Assembly: GCA_964247705.1 (NCBI GenBank)
Contig: CAXTVQ010000023.1
Span: 1-64,000, forward strand
DNA length: 64,000 nt
DNA from: LMUY01 sp964247705
GTDB taxonomy: Bacteria > Pseudomonadota > Alphaproteobacteria > Acetobacterales > Acetobacteraceae
Direction of reading: 5' to 3'
The notes below the pieces were generated by a model. That model saw only the letters and a list, made by a program, of their open reading frames with translations, was not told where the DNA came from and made no database searches. The position numbers and the translations under genes were made by a program. Of the stretch, positions 49,014 to 57,523 are shown piece by piece; the first letter of the stretch is position 1, and every line of letters begins with the position of its first letter.

Positions 49014-50192
49014 TTAGTGCATCATCTCCACGGCAACCGCGGTCGCTTCGCCGCCGCCGATGCAGATCGCGGCCACCCCGCGACGCGCACCGCGCTGACG
49101 CATCGCCGCCAGCAGCGTCACCACGATCCGCGCCCCGCTGGCGCCGATCGGGTGGCCCACCGCGCACGCGCCACCCCGCACGTTGATCTTCTCCAGCGGC
49201 AACCCGAGTTCGCGCTGCGTCGCCAGCACCACCACCGCGAACGCCTCGTTGATCTCGAACAGATCCACGTCGTCCGTCGTCCAACCGGCCTTGGCCAGCA
49301 CCTTGCGGATGGCGGGCGCGGGCGCCGTCGTGAACCACCCCGGCTCCTGCGCATGCGTCGCGTGCGCCACGATCCGCGCAATCGGGGTCAACCCGCGATC
49401 CTCCGCCTCCGACACATGCGCCAGCACCAGGGCTGCCGCACCGTCGCTGATCGAGGACGCGTTGGCCGCCGTCACCGTGCCGTCCTTACCGAACGCCGGG
49501 CGCAACCCGGCGATCTTGGACGCGTCCGCCTTGCGCGGCTGCTCGTCCGCGCTGATCGTGACATCGCCCTTGCGGCCCGGCACCAACAGATCCGCGATCT
49601 CGTCCCGCAGCGCCGCGTTGCCGCCCGCTTCCTGCGCCAGGCGCAGCGAGCGTTCGGCGAACGCGTCCTGATCGGCGCGTGAGAAGCCCAACGCGCGCGC
49701 GGTCACGTCCGCATAGGTGCCCATGGCGCGGCCGGGCTCGAACGCGTCCTCCAGGCCGTCCAGCGCCATGTGGTCCATCACCTGGCTGTGGCCGTATTTC
49801 ACGCCGCCGCGCAAGCGGGGAAGCAGGAAGGGCGCGTTGCTCATGCTTTCCATGCCGCCCGCCACCAGCACGCCTGTGCCACCGGCAACCAGTTGGTCAT
49901 GGCACTGGATCAGCGCCTGCATTCCGGAGCCGCACATCTTGTTCACCGTCACCGCCGGTGCCGACACGGGAATGCCAGCGCCCACCGAGGCCTGCCGCGC
50001 CGGCGCCTGGCCCAGTCCGGCGGGCAGCACGTTGCCCATCACCACGCCCGCAACCCCGTCCGGCGCCACGCCCGCACGGTCCAGCGCCGCACTGATCGCG
50101 GCCGATCCGAGCTTCGGCGCCGTCAGCGGCGCCAATTCGCCGAGCAAGCCACCGATCGGCGTGCGTGCGGACCCAACGATGCAGATGCTCAT
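49014..50192 (-). CDS. Acetyl-CoA acetyltransferase (thiolase)
   Basis: A 392-residue thiolase, full length. The nucleophile Cys87 is in NKMCGSGM, the other residues in NEAFA, GGACAVGHPIGASGAR and CIGGGE, so the active site is complete. It condenses two acetyl-CoA or cleaves 3-oxoacyl-CoA. It lies 145 bases upstream of the acyl-CoA dehydrogenase on the same strand, and 10 bases downstream of the indolepyruvate oxidoreductase gene. A joint transcript would link oxidative decarboxylation of a 2-oxo acid with beta-oxidation. Confidence 0.94.
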   Translation of the reverse strand: MSICIVGSARTPIGGLLGELAPLTAPKLGSAAISAALDRAGVAPDGVAGVVMGNVLPAGLGQAPARQASVGAGIPVSAPAVTVNKMCGSGMQALIQCHDQLVAGGTGVLVAGGMESMSNAPFLLPRLRGGVKYGHSQVMDHMALDGLEDAFEPGRAMGTYADVTARALGFSRADQDAFAERSLRLAQEAGGNAALRDEIADLLVPGRKGDVTISADEQPRKADASKIAGLRPAFGKDGTVTAANASSISDGAAALVLAHVSEAEDRGLTPIARIVAHATHAQEPGWFTTAPAPAIRKVLAKAGWTTDDVDLFEINEAFAVVVLATQRELGLPLEKINVRGGACAVGHPIGASGARIVVTLLAAMRQRGARRGVAAICIGGGEATAVAVEMMH

Positions 50193-50202
50193 AGCCCCTC
50201 CC

Positions 50203-53200
50203 CTACTCCGCCGCGATCGCCATCGGGCGCGCGTTCAACGCTTGCAGCAGCGCCGCCCGTTGCGGGGCCGCGTCCTGCATCGCCTTTTCCTTCACCGGGC
50301 CGAAGCCGCGGATGTGATTGGGAATGTCGGCCAGCGCTACCGCGGTGTCCAGCGTCTCGGGGCGCAGAGCGGCCATCGCAGCGTCGATGCTGCGCTCCGT
50401 GTCTCGGATCAGGGCGCGCTCGGCCTGCCGCTCGGCCTGGTAGCCGAACGGGTCCAGCGGCGTGCCACGCAGCGCCTTGCCATGGCGCAACATGCGGAAC
50501 AGCGGGAGCGCGATGCGGCCGGGAATGGCGACCTTCTTACGGCGCCCGGTCGCCGGGTCGATGCCGGAGACCAGCGGCGGCGCCATGTGGAACACCGGCC
50601 TCTCGCCATACTCGGCGCCGGCCAACAGGCGGGCGACCTCGTACTCGTCCTTATAGGCGAGCGCGCGGAAGAACCCTTCGGCCACGGCGCGGGCGAACCG
50701 GCCGGGTTGACCCAACACCGCCGCCTCCCGCGCCACCGCCCGGTCCACCACCCGGCGGTAATGCCTGGCGAGACGCTTGCCCTGATAGCGCACCAACTCG
50801 GCCTCGCGCGCGGCGATCAGGCCGTCCAGCGGCGGCGGCGGCAGGGCGTCACCGGCCAGCACGGCGTCCGCCAGCTCCGGACGGGCGGCCAGGATGCGGC
50901 CCCAGGTAAAGGCGCGCCGGTTCAGCGCCACCGCGGTGCCGTTCAGCTCGATCGCGCGCAGCAGCGCGTCCTGGCCCACGGGGATCAGCCCCGCCTGCCA
51001 GGCCAGCCCCGTCATCAGCGTGTTCAGCGCCTGCGACTGGCCGAACAGCTTCTCGGACAAAGCCGTCGCGCGAAGATACACACTGGCATTGCCGCCCACC
51101 GCGCGGTCGATCACCCGGCGGTGCAGCCCGGCGTCGATCACCAGGTCGCGGTTGGTCAGGAATTGCGTGTTGGCCTGCAAATCGAGGTTGCCGAGCACCG
51201 CACCTCCCCGGCGCATCCGCTCCAGCACGCCTTTCTGTGCGCCCACCGCCAAATCCGCGGCGATCATCAGGTCGGCCTCGCCGGTCGGGATGCGGACCAC
51301 GTCGAGCCCGTCATGCGCGATCTGCACGTGGGAGATGACGGCGCCGTTCTTCTGCGCGAGCCCGGTGAAATCGAGCGTGCTGACCTGCTTGCCCTCGATG
51401 CTGGCCGCCATCGCCACCACGGCGCCCGCCGTCACGATGCCGCCGCCGCCGATGCCGGCGAACAGCCCGCGCCAAGGCGTCGCCAGATCCGGCAGCACCG
51501 GGTCGGTGAGCCCCGCAGCGAGTTCATCCTCGCGGGCACGCCAAGCCTGCGCGTCATCGTGCTTCGGCGCGTCGGTCGCAGACGTAACGAAGGAGGGGCA
51601 GAACCCCTTCAGGCAGGACAGGTCCGTGTTGCAGCTCGTGGGCGAGATGCGGCGCTTGCGGCCGTACTCCGTGTCCACCGGCTCGATGGCGATGCAGTGG
51701 GACTGCGCGGTGCAGTCGCCGCAATTCTCGCACACGCGGGTGTTGATGCTGACCTTCACGTCCGCCTGCACCATGGTGCCCCGCTTGCGGCGGCGGCGCT
51801 TCTCGGTGGCGCAGACCTGGTCGTAGATGATGACGGACACGCCCTCGAACGCCGCACACTCGGCCTGCACCTGCGGCAGCGCCTCGCGCCCGCGGCGGAT
51901 CACGCCGGGTGGCACCTCGCTCGCCTCCGGCAAGCGCGCCGGGTCATCGGCGACGAGGTAGATGAGGCCGACATTCTCGGCCCAGACCTGGCGGGCGATG
52001 TCGGTGACTGCGAGGCCGCCCTCGGTCGGCTGACCGCCGGTCATCGCCACGGCGTCGTTGAACAGGATCTTATAGGTGATGCGCGTCTTCGCCACGACGG
52101 ATTGCCGGATCGCGAGCAGGCCGGAGTGCTGATACGTGCCATCGCCCATGTTGGAGAACACGTGCGGCATGCTGGTGAACGGCGCCAGGCCCGTCCAGGC
52201 TACGCCCTCGCCGCCCATCACGCTGAACAGCCCCGTGTTCGGCGTGTTCTGCATCGCCATCACGTGGCAGCCGATGCCCGCCATTGCGAACGAACCGTCC
52301 GGCAACTGGGTGGAGGTATTATGCGGGCACCCGGCGCAGAACGTGGGCGCGCGCGCGAGCAAGCCGTCCTCCCGCTCCGGTGCGGACGCCTCGTCGAGCG
52401 GTGCCGCTGCCACGCCGAAGCCGGGGAGCACGCGGGCGAGGGCACGGGCGACCAGCTCGGGCGAGGTCTCCATGACGGCCGGGAGCAACGGCGAACCGTC
52501 CACCGCGGTCTTGCCGACGATGGCCGGGCGCTGGCCGGCGGGAAGGTTGTAGAGCGCGGCACGGATTTGCGCCTCGACGAAGGAGCGCTTCTCCTCGACG
52601 ACGACCAACAGGTGTTTGCCCTCGGCGAATGCGCGCAGGCCGGCCGTCTCCAGCGGCCAGCTCATGCCGACCTTGTAGATCGCGATCCCGGGGTGGGCGG
52701 CCAGGCCCATCGCGTCCAGCGCGTGCAGCACATCCAGATGCGCCTTGCCGACGGTCACGATCCCGATCGGCGCGTCGGCGGCGCCCTGGGTCACGCGGTC
52801 GATGCCGTTGGCGCGCCACCAGGCCAGGGCGGCCGGCAGGCGCTCGTCCAGCATGCGTCCTTCAATGACGAAACGCTCGCCCGGCCAGGCCAGCTTGGTG
52901 TCGATGTTCAGACCATGCGGCGGCATCGCGATGTCGGGCGCGATGAACTGCCGCTCGGACGATACTGTAACGGTCGAGGCTTGCTCGGCGGTCTCCGCGA
53001 TCGTCTTCAACGCGACCCACAGCCCGCTGAACCGGGACAGGGCGATGCCGGCCAGGCCGAACTCGATGATCTCGGACGCGTCCGCCGGCTGCAGCACCGG
53101 CATCATCACGGCTTCGAAGATCTGGTCCGTCTGGTGCGGGAAGGTGGAGGAGTGGGCACCATGGTCGTCGCCGGCAATGCACAGCACGCCGCCATGCTTG

Positions 53201-53616
53201 TGGCTGCCGAACGCGTTGGCGACCCGCAAGGCATCGGCGGAGCGGTCCACGCCGGGCCCCTTGCCATACCACATGCAGAATACGCCATCGACAGTGGCGC
53301 CTGGATAGAAGTCGAGCTGTTGCGCGCCCGACAGCATGGTGACCGCGAGGTCCTCGTTCAGGCCCGGCTTGAAGTGCACGCCGGACGCTTCGAGCAGCTT
53401 GGTGCGGCGCCAAAGCTCCTGGTCCAGCCCGCCCAGCGGTGAGCCACGGTAGCCCGACACCAACCCGCCGGTGTTCAGGCCCGCTGCCCGGTCGAGCCGC
53501 GCTTGTTCCAGCAGCACACGGACCAGGGCCTGGACCCCCGTCAACAGGACGGGATGGTCGAGTTCCGCGTAACGAGTGTCGAGGGTGATGGGGGCAGTCC
53601 CGAGGCCGATATCCAT
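50203..53616 (-). CDS. Indolepyruvate ferredoxin oxidoreductase family protein (fused alpha-beta)
   Basis: A 1137-residue ThDP iron-sulphur enzyme that oxidatively decarboxylates an aryl or branched 2-oxo acid to acyl-CoA, reducing ferredoxin. Order: pyrimidine-binding region 1-200 (RGSPLGGLDQEL), a middle ThDP-binding region (FCAGCPHNTS, GGEGVAWTG, MGDGTYQHSG), a cysteine-rich stretch near 620-670 (CENCGDCTAQ, SCLKGFC) for Fe-S, then the gamma-type domain (GIGGGGIVTAGAVVAMAA). The single-chain form is the aerobic alphaproteobacterial type. It is divergent from an AsnC gene with a palindrome between them, and 10 bases before the thiolase. The substrate is probably a deaminated aromatic or branched amino acid. 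Confidence 0.93.
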   Translation of the reverse strand: MDIGLGTAPITLDTRYAELDHPVLLTGVQALVRVLLEQARLDRAAGLNTGGLVSGYRGSPLGGLDQELWRRTKLLEASGVHFKPGLNEDLAVTMLSGAQQLDFYPGATVDGVFCMWYGKGPGVDRSADALRVANAFGSHKHGGVLCIAGDDHGAHSSTFPHQTDQIFEAVMMPVLQPADASEIIEFGLAGIALSRFSGLWVALKTIAETAEQASTVTVSSERQFIAPDIAMPPHGLNIDTKLAWPGERFVIEGRMLDERLPAALAWWRANGIDRVTQGAADAPIGIVTVGKAHLDVLHALDAMGLAAHPGIAIYKVGMSWPLETAGLRAFAEGKHLLVVVEEKRSFVEAQIRAALYNLPAGQRPAIVGKTAVDGSPLLPAVMETSPELVARALARVLPGFGVAAAPLDEASAPEREDGLLARAPTFCAGCPHNTSTQLPDGSFAMAGIGCHVMAMQNTPNTGLFSVMGGEGVAWTGLAPFTSMPHVFSNMGDGTYQHSGLLAIRQSVVAKTRITYKILFNDAVAMTGGQPTEGGLAVTDIARQVWAENVGLIYLVADDPARLPEASEVPPGVIRRGREALPQVQAECAAFEGVSVIIYDQVCATEKRRRRKRGTMVQADVKVSINTRVCENCGDCTAQSHCIAIEPVDTEYGRKRRISPTSCNTDLSCLKGFCPSFVTSATDAPKHDDAQAWRAREDELAAGLTDPVLPDLATPWRGLFAGIGGGGIVTAGAVVAMAASIEGKQVSTLDFTGLAQKNGAVISHVQIAHDGLDVVRIPTGEADLMIAADLAVGAQKGVLERMRRGGAVLGNLDLQANTQFLTNRDLVIDAGLHRRVIDRAVGGNASVYLRATALSEKLFGQSQALNTLMTGLAWQAGLIPVGQDALLRAIELNGTAVALNRRAFTWGRILAARPELADAVLAGDALPPPPLDGLIAAREAELVRYQGKRLARHYRRVVDRAVAREAAVLGQPGRFARAVAEGFFRALAYKDEYEVARLLAGAEYGERPVFHMAPPLVSGIDPATGRRKKVAIPGRIALPLFRMLRHGKALRGTPLDPFGYQAERQAERALIRDTERSIDAAMAALRPETLDTAVALADIPNHIRGFGPVKEKAMQDAAPQRAALLQALNARPMAIAAE

Positions 53617-53703
53617 GGCGTTTCTCCCGCATCAAATGTAGGGCGAGCGTAGCGCCGAATTAGGAGGTGATTGCTGCCATAGTTTGGGGCGTGATATGCA
53701 CCG

Positions 53704-53722
53704 ATTAGCAGGACTTGCTAAT
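53704..53722. promoter_or_regulatory. AsnC/Lrp-type palindrome in the divergent promoter
   Basis: ATTAGCA-GGACT-TGCTAAT has perfect 7-base arms. It lies 29 bases before the AsnC start codon and 88 bases before the oxidoreductase start, in the shared spacer. Lrp/AsnC proteins bind short palindromes of this kind. Confidence 0.65.
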
Positions 53723-53750
53723 GTTGCGCTGCAATATGGGAGGATTGCCT

Positions 53751-54221
53751 GTGAGATTGGACCGGATCGACCTCTCTATCCTTGATCACCTGCAACGCGA
53801 CGGCCGTGCGACCACCATCGAATTGAGCGAGGCAGCGGGCCTGTCCGCGTCCCCGTGCCATCGCCGGCAGAAGCTGCTGGAGGAGGCTGGCATCGTCACC
53901 GGCTACGTGGCGCTGCTGGATCAGGACCGGGTCGGGTTGCCGGTGAACGTGATGGTGTCCGTGGAACTGGCCGGACAGACGCAAGAGCTGCTGGAGGCGT
54001 TCGAAGCGGCGGTCGCCGGGCTACCGGAGGTGATGGAGTGCATGCTGATGACGGGAGCCAGCGACTACCTGCTCCGGGTCGTGGCGGCGGATCTCGGCGC
54101 CTACGAGGAGTTCCTGCGCACACGCCTGACCCGGCTGCCGGGCGTGCGCGGCGTGCGGTCGGCGTTCGCGTTGAAACGGGTGATCTACCGAACGAACTTG
54201 CCGCTCAAGCTGAAGCGGTGA
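53751..54221 (+). CDS. Lrp/AsnC-family transcriptional regulator
   Basis: A 156-residue Lrp/AsnC regulator. The helix-turn-helix occupies 1-60 (LDRIDLSILDHLQRDGRATTIELSEAAGLSASPCHRRQKLLEEAGIV), and the RAM (ligand-binding) domain 65-150 contains GASDYLLRVVAADLGAYEEFL. I start at the GTG at 53751, where GGGAGG is well placed, rather than at 53715. It is divergent from the indolepyruvate oxidoreductase gene and probably regulates it in response to an amino acid, as family members usually do. Confidence 0.92.
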   Translation: MRLDRIDLSILDHLQRDGRATTIELSEAAGLSASPCHRRQKLLEEAGIVTGYVALLDQDRVGLPVNVMVSVELAGQTQELLEAFEAAVAGLPEVMECMLMTGASDYLLRVVAADLGAYEEFLRTRLTRLPGVRGVRSAFALKRVIYRTNLPLKLKR

Positions 54222-54383
54222 TCAAGCGGGCCCGGTCGTTCGCCCCTCCTCCCGGTATTTGCGTTCAGGCCGGAAGCCCATCTGTTCGCAGGACATTTTC
54301 AAACGGCCATGGCCACGTTTCCGGGAACGCATCCAACCCTATCTCCTGAATGGATATCACATCCTTTTCGTAAGAAGCGGCGA

Positions 54384-54983
54384 TCAGGTATTCTGACCGA
54401 ACGCTTTGAGCTTGAGGTCTTTCAGCCGGTCCGCGCCGCCCGGCGTCTTAGGGTCCAGGTCCAGCGCCTGCATCCACGCCTCGAGCGCGCCTTTGAAGTC
54501 GCCGCGCTGCTCGGCCACGTGCGAGAGGTCCTGCAGCGCCTCGAACTGGCGGGGTTCGCGCTTCATCACCTCGGCCAGGTCCCGGGTGGCGCCCGCCGGG
54601 TCACCCATCTGGGAACGGGCGAGGGCACGGCCGCGCCAGCCTTCCTGCAGGTCCGGCTGCAGATCGAGGGCGGCGTCAAAATCGTCGAGCGCGTCGTTTG
54701 GCTGGTTGGCGTTCAGCGAACTAAAGCCGTGCAGCAGCAGCAGCTTGGTCGCCGGGGTGGCCTGGTTGACCCACTGGCCGTCCAGCGAGCGTTCCACCGC
54801 GCCCGCGGATTGCTCGTCCGGCGCTACTTTCAGCATGCCGAGCAAGCGGTCGATCGTGGCCTCGCGATTTGGCTGCGCGGGTGCGGCGGGCGCAGGCGGG
54901 CCCGGCGCGGGGGAAGGCTGGGCGGCGGCCGACGCAGCGAGCAGGACCGACATCGCGACCCACGCGCAACCGTGGCGGTTCAT
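54384..54983 (-). CDS. TPR-repeat exported protein
   Basis: A 199-residue protein with a signal peptide (hydrophobic core, cleavage probably at AAAQ), a Pro/Ala-rich linker, and about three tetratricopeptide repeats from 85 to 190 (LLLLHGFSSLNANQPNDALDDFDAALDLQP, GWRGRALARSQMGDPAGATRDLAEVMKREP, and ALQDLSHVAEQRGDFKGALEAWMQALDLDP). It mediates protein contacts in the periplasm. The ATG overlaps the glcF stop by four bases, so the two are translationally coupled, yet a TPR protein is not a standard part of glycolate oxidase. Function unknown. Confidence 0.83.
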   Translation of the reverse strand: MNRHGCAWVAMSVLLAASAAAQPSPAPGPPAPAAPAQPNREATIDRLLGMLKVAPDEQSAGAVERSLDGQWVNQATPATKLLLLHGFSSLNANQPNDALDDFDAALDLQPDLQEGWRGRALARSQMGDPAGATRDLAEVMKREPRQFEALQDLSHVAEQRGDFKGALEAWMQALDLDPKTPGGADRLKDLKLKAFGQNT

Positions 54984-56287
54984 GCGGCCATCGCCTCCGG
55001 AACCGCCTCCGGCCGCGGGCCGCCGGCCATCCAGTCCAGCAACTCGATGGTGTGCACCGTCGGGAGGCCGCCGCCCGCAAGTTGCGTCAGGCAGCCGATA
55101 TTGCCGGCGGCGATCAGGTCGGGCTTCGTGCGGTGGATGTTGTCCAGCTTGCGCTCCCGCAGGCGCCCGGCGATCTCGGGCTGCAACAGGTTGTAGGTGC
55201 CGGCCGAACCGCAGCACAGATGCCCCTCGGCCGCTTCCACCACCGTGAACCCGGCGTTGCGCAGCAGGCCCTTCGGCTGCGTCGTGATCTGCTGGCCGTG
55301 CTGCAGCGAGCAGGCCGCGTGGTAGGCGACGCGGATCCCCGGCTTCTTGTCGCGGGTCGGCATGTAGTTCGCCCGGAACAGGAACTCGGACACGTCGGCC
55401 GCCAGGGCGGAGACGCGGGCGGCTTGCTCCTTCTCCGGCTCGTTGCGGAACATGTGGACGTAATCCTTCACCGTCGTGCCGCAGCCGGAGGTGTTGACCA
55501 GGATCGCGTCCAGCCCCTCGCCATCCGCCTCGCGCGTCCATACGGCGATGTTGGCGCGGGCTGCGGCCATCGCCGGGTCATGCTGGCCCATGTGGTGGGT
55601 CAGCGCGCCGCAACAGCCAGCTTCGGGCGGCACGACCACGTCGTAGCCCATGCGGGTCAGCAGCCGGATCGTGGCCGCATTGATGGAGGGGGCCAGCACC
55701 TGCTGCGCGCAGCCGGCCAGCAGTGCGACCCGGCCTTTCCGCTCGCCCTCGGCCCGGTGCACGCCGGTCACGGTCTGGCGCGGCGGCAGCTTGCCAGGTG
55801 CAAGGTCCAGCATCGCCTTCAACCGGCCGCCCAGCACCCCGCCGGGCACCAGGAAGCGGAACGGCTTGGCCAGCCGCGCCGCGACCATCGCCAGGCGCAT
55901 GCGGCCCGGGCGCGGCAACACCTGCACGAGCACGTTGCGCAACAGACGCTCCTGCCAGGGGCGGCGATACGTCTCCTCGATATAGCGGCGCCCGTGATCG
56001 ACCAGGTGCATGTAGTTCACGCCGGAGGGGCAGGTCGTCATGCAGGACAGGCAGGAGAGGCAGCGGTCCACGTGCTTGACTACCTCGGCCGTCGCGGGAC
56101 GGCCGGACTCGAGCATGTCCTTCATCAGGTAGATGCGGCCGCGCGGGCTGTCCAACTCGTCACCCAGCAGGACGAAGGTCGGGCACGTGGCGGTGCACAT
56201 GCCGCAGTGGACGCAGGTTCGGAGCACGCCGTTGGCGGTCGCCGTCTCCGGGTCACGGAGTTGTTCGGCGGTGAAATTGGTCTGCAC
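54980..56287 (-). CDS. glcF: Glycolate oxidase iron-sulphur subunit
   Basis: A 435-residue subunit of glycolate oxidase that carries electrons from the flavin subunits to the quinone pool. Two 4Fe-4S motifs are present: CVHCGMCTATCP at about 25-36 and CLSCLSCMTTCP at about 76-87. The CCG domains include LLAGCAQQVL, EAGCCGALTHHMG, NTSGCGTTVKDY, and HLCCGSAGTYN. It lies three bases after glcE in a glcD-glcE-glcF operon and overlaps a TPR gene at its end. Quinone-linked glycolate oxidation gives glyoxylate. Confidence 0.95.
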   Translation of the reverse strand: MQTNFTAEQLRDPETATANGVLRTCVHCGMCTATCPTFVLLGDELDSPRGRIYLMKDMLESGRPATAEVVKHVDRCLSCLSCMTTCPSGVNYMHLVDHGRRYIEETYRRPWQERLLRNVLVQVLPRPGRMRLAMVAARLAKPFRFLVPGGVLGGRLKAMLDLAPGKLPPRQTVTGVHRAEGERKGRVALLAGCAQQVLAPSINAATIRLLTRMGYDVVVPPEAGCCGALTHHMGQHDPAMAAARANIAVWTREADGEGLDAILVNTSGCGTTVKDYVHMFRNEPEKEQAARVSALAADVSEFLFRANYMPTRDKKPGIRVAYHAACSLQHGQQITTQPKGLLRNAGFTVVEAAEGHLCCGSAGTYNLLQPEIAGRLRERKLDNIHRTKPDLIAAGNIGCLTQLAGGGLPTVHTIELLDWMAGGPRPEAVPEAMAA

Positions 56288-56290
56288 GGC

Positions 56291-57520
56291 TCAGGCTCCT
56301 GCGTAGAGGCGGCCGGGATTGAGGATGCCGGCCGGGTCCATGACGGCCTTCACCCGGCGGCCGATCGCGGCCAAGGCGGGCGGCTCGGGCGGGACCACGT
56401 CCACGGCGGCGCGTAGCGAGTCCGGCCCGCGTACCAGTGTCCAAGTACCGCCGGCGGCGGTCGCGGCCCGAACCACGGCGGGATGGGACGCCGGGTCGCC
56501 GGCCAGCCAGACCAGGCCGCCGCCCCAGTCCAGAAATCCCTGCAACCCGGTGGCGGCCAACACGGCGGGGCCGGAGGACGGGCGGACGGACACCCGCCAC
56601 ACGGCGTCGCCTGACTTGAGAGGCAACGGCGCCACGTCACGCACGGCCTGCCAAGCGGCACGGCTGGGGATGTCGCCGAGCAGCTCGGCATGGCCATGGG
56701 ACGCGAGGTCCAGCGCGAGGCGGCCCGTGCGGTAGGCGACACTGGCCGAGAAATCCTCGATCCGCACCAGCGCGACGGAGGCTCCGAACCCGGCGAGCGC
56801 CGGCACGCGGGAGGCTGCCTCCTCCGGCAGCCAGGCCGCACCCGACACGCCGTAGGGTGAGCCGAGCGCCGCCGAGAGAACCCTCACCGCAGCCGGCGCA
56901 TCGAGCCCGGCGAGCACGAGCGATCCGGTGAGCTCTGGGGCGGGCAACACCTTCAGCGTCACCTCGGTGATCACGCCCAGCGTGCCGTGACTGCCGGCGA
57001 GCAGCTTGCACAGGTCTAGCCCGGTCACGTTCTTCAGCACCCGGCCGCCGGAGTGGAACACATCTCCCGTGCCGTCCACCGCCCGCACGCCCAGCACATG
57101 GTCGCGCATCGCCCCCCAGGCGATCCGGCGCGGGCCGGACAGGTTGGTGGCAACCACGCCGCCGATCGTCTGCTGGCCGCTGGTGCCGAGCAGGGCGGAC
57201 AGGTCCGGCGGTTCGGCAATCAGGTGCTGACCGTTCTCGGCCAGCGCCGCCTCGATCTCGGCGATCGGCGTGCCGGCCCGGGCGGACAGCACCAACTCCT
57301 TGGGCGCATACAGCGTGATGCCGCGCAAGTTGCGGGTGGAGAGGCTGCGGGCGGCCTGCACCGGGCGCAGCATGCCTCGCTTGGTGCCGGCGCCCAAGGT
57401 CTCGAGCGGTTCGCGCGCGGCATGGGCGGCGGCCACGGCGGCAGCCACGCCTGCCTCGTCCGCCGGCGCCATGCCCGTGCTGCTTGACTCCGGCGTCAAC
57501 GCATCCGCGACGTCGGACAC
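56291..57520 (-). CDS. glcE: Glycolate oxidase FAD-binding subunit
   Basis: A 409-residue FAD-binding type-4 protein, the GlcE subunit. The ADP/FAD-binding signatures are GTSGQQTIGGVVATNLSGPRR and GSHGTLGVITEVTLKV. The C-terminus ends DPAGILNPGRLYAGA, conserved among glycolate and D-lactate dehydrogenases. It heterotrimerises with GlcD and GlcF at the membrane. Spacing to glcD and glcF is three bases each side, consistent with a single operon. Confidence 0.94.
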   Translation of the reverse strand: MSDVADALTPESSSTGMAPADEAGVAAAVAAAHAAREPLETLGAGTKRGMLRPVQAARSLSTRNLRGITLYAPKELVLSARAGTPIAEIEAALAENGQHLIAEPPDLSALLGTSGQQTIGGVVATNLSGPRRIAWGAMRDHVLGVRAVDGTGDVFHSGGRVLKNVTGLDLCKLLAGSHGTLGVITEVTLKVLPAPELTGSLVLAGLDAPAAVRVLSAALGSPYGVSGAAWLPEEAASRVPALAGFGASVALVRIEDFSASVAYRTGRLALDLASHGHAELLGDIPSRAAWQAVRDVAPLPLKSGDAVWRVSVRPSSGPAVLAATGLQGFLDWGGGLVWLAGDPASHPAVVRAATAAGGTWTLVRGPDSLRAAVDVVPPEPPALAAIGRRVKAVMDPAGILNPGRLYAGA

Positions 57521-57523
57521 GGG

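Noticed and set aside
49717..53442. A 1241-codon open frame on the plus strand
   Set aside because: It is antisense to the oxidoreductase and thiolase genes, its product is Arg/His/Gly-rich without domain features, and the minus-strand genes are well supported. Long antisense frames are normal at this GC content.
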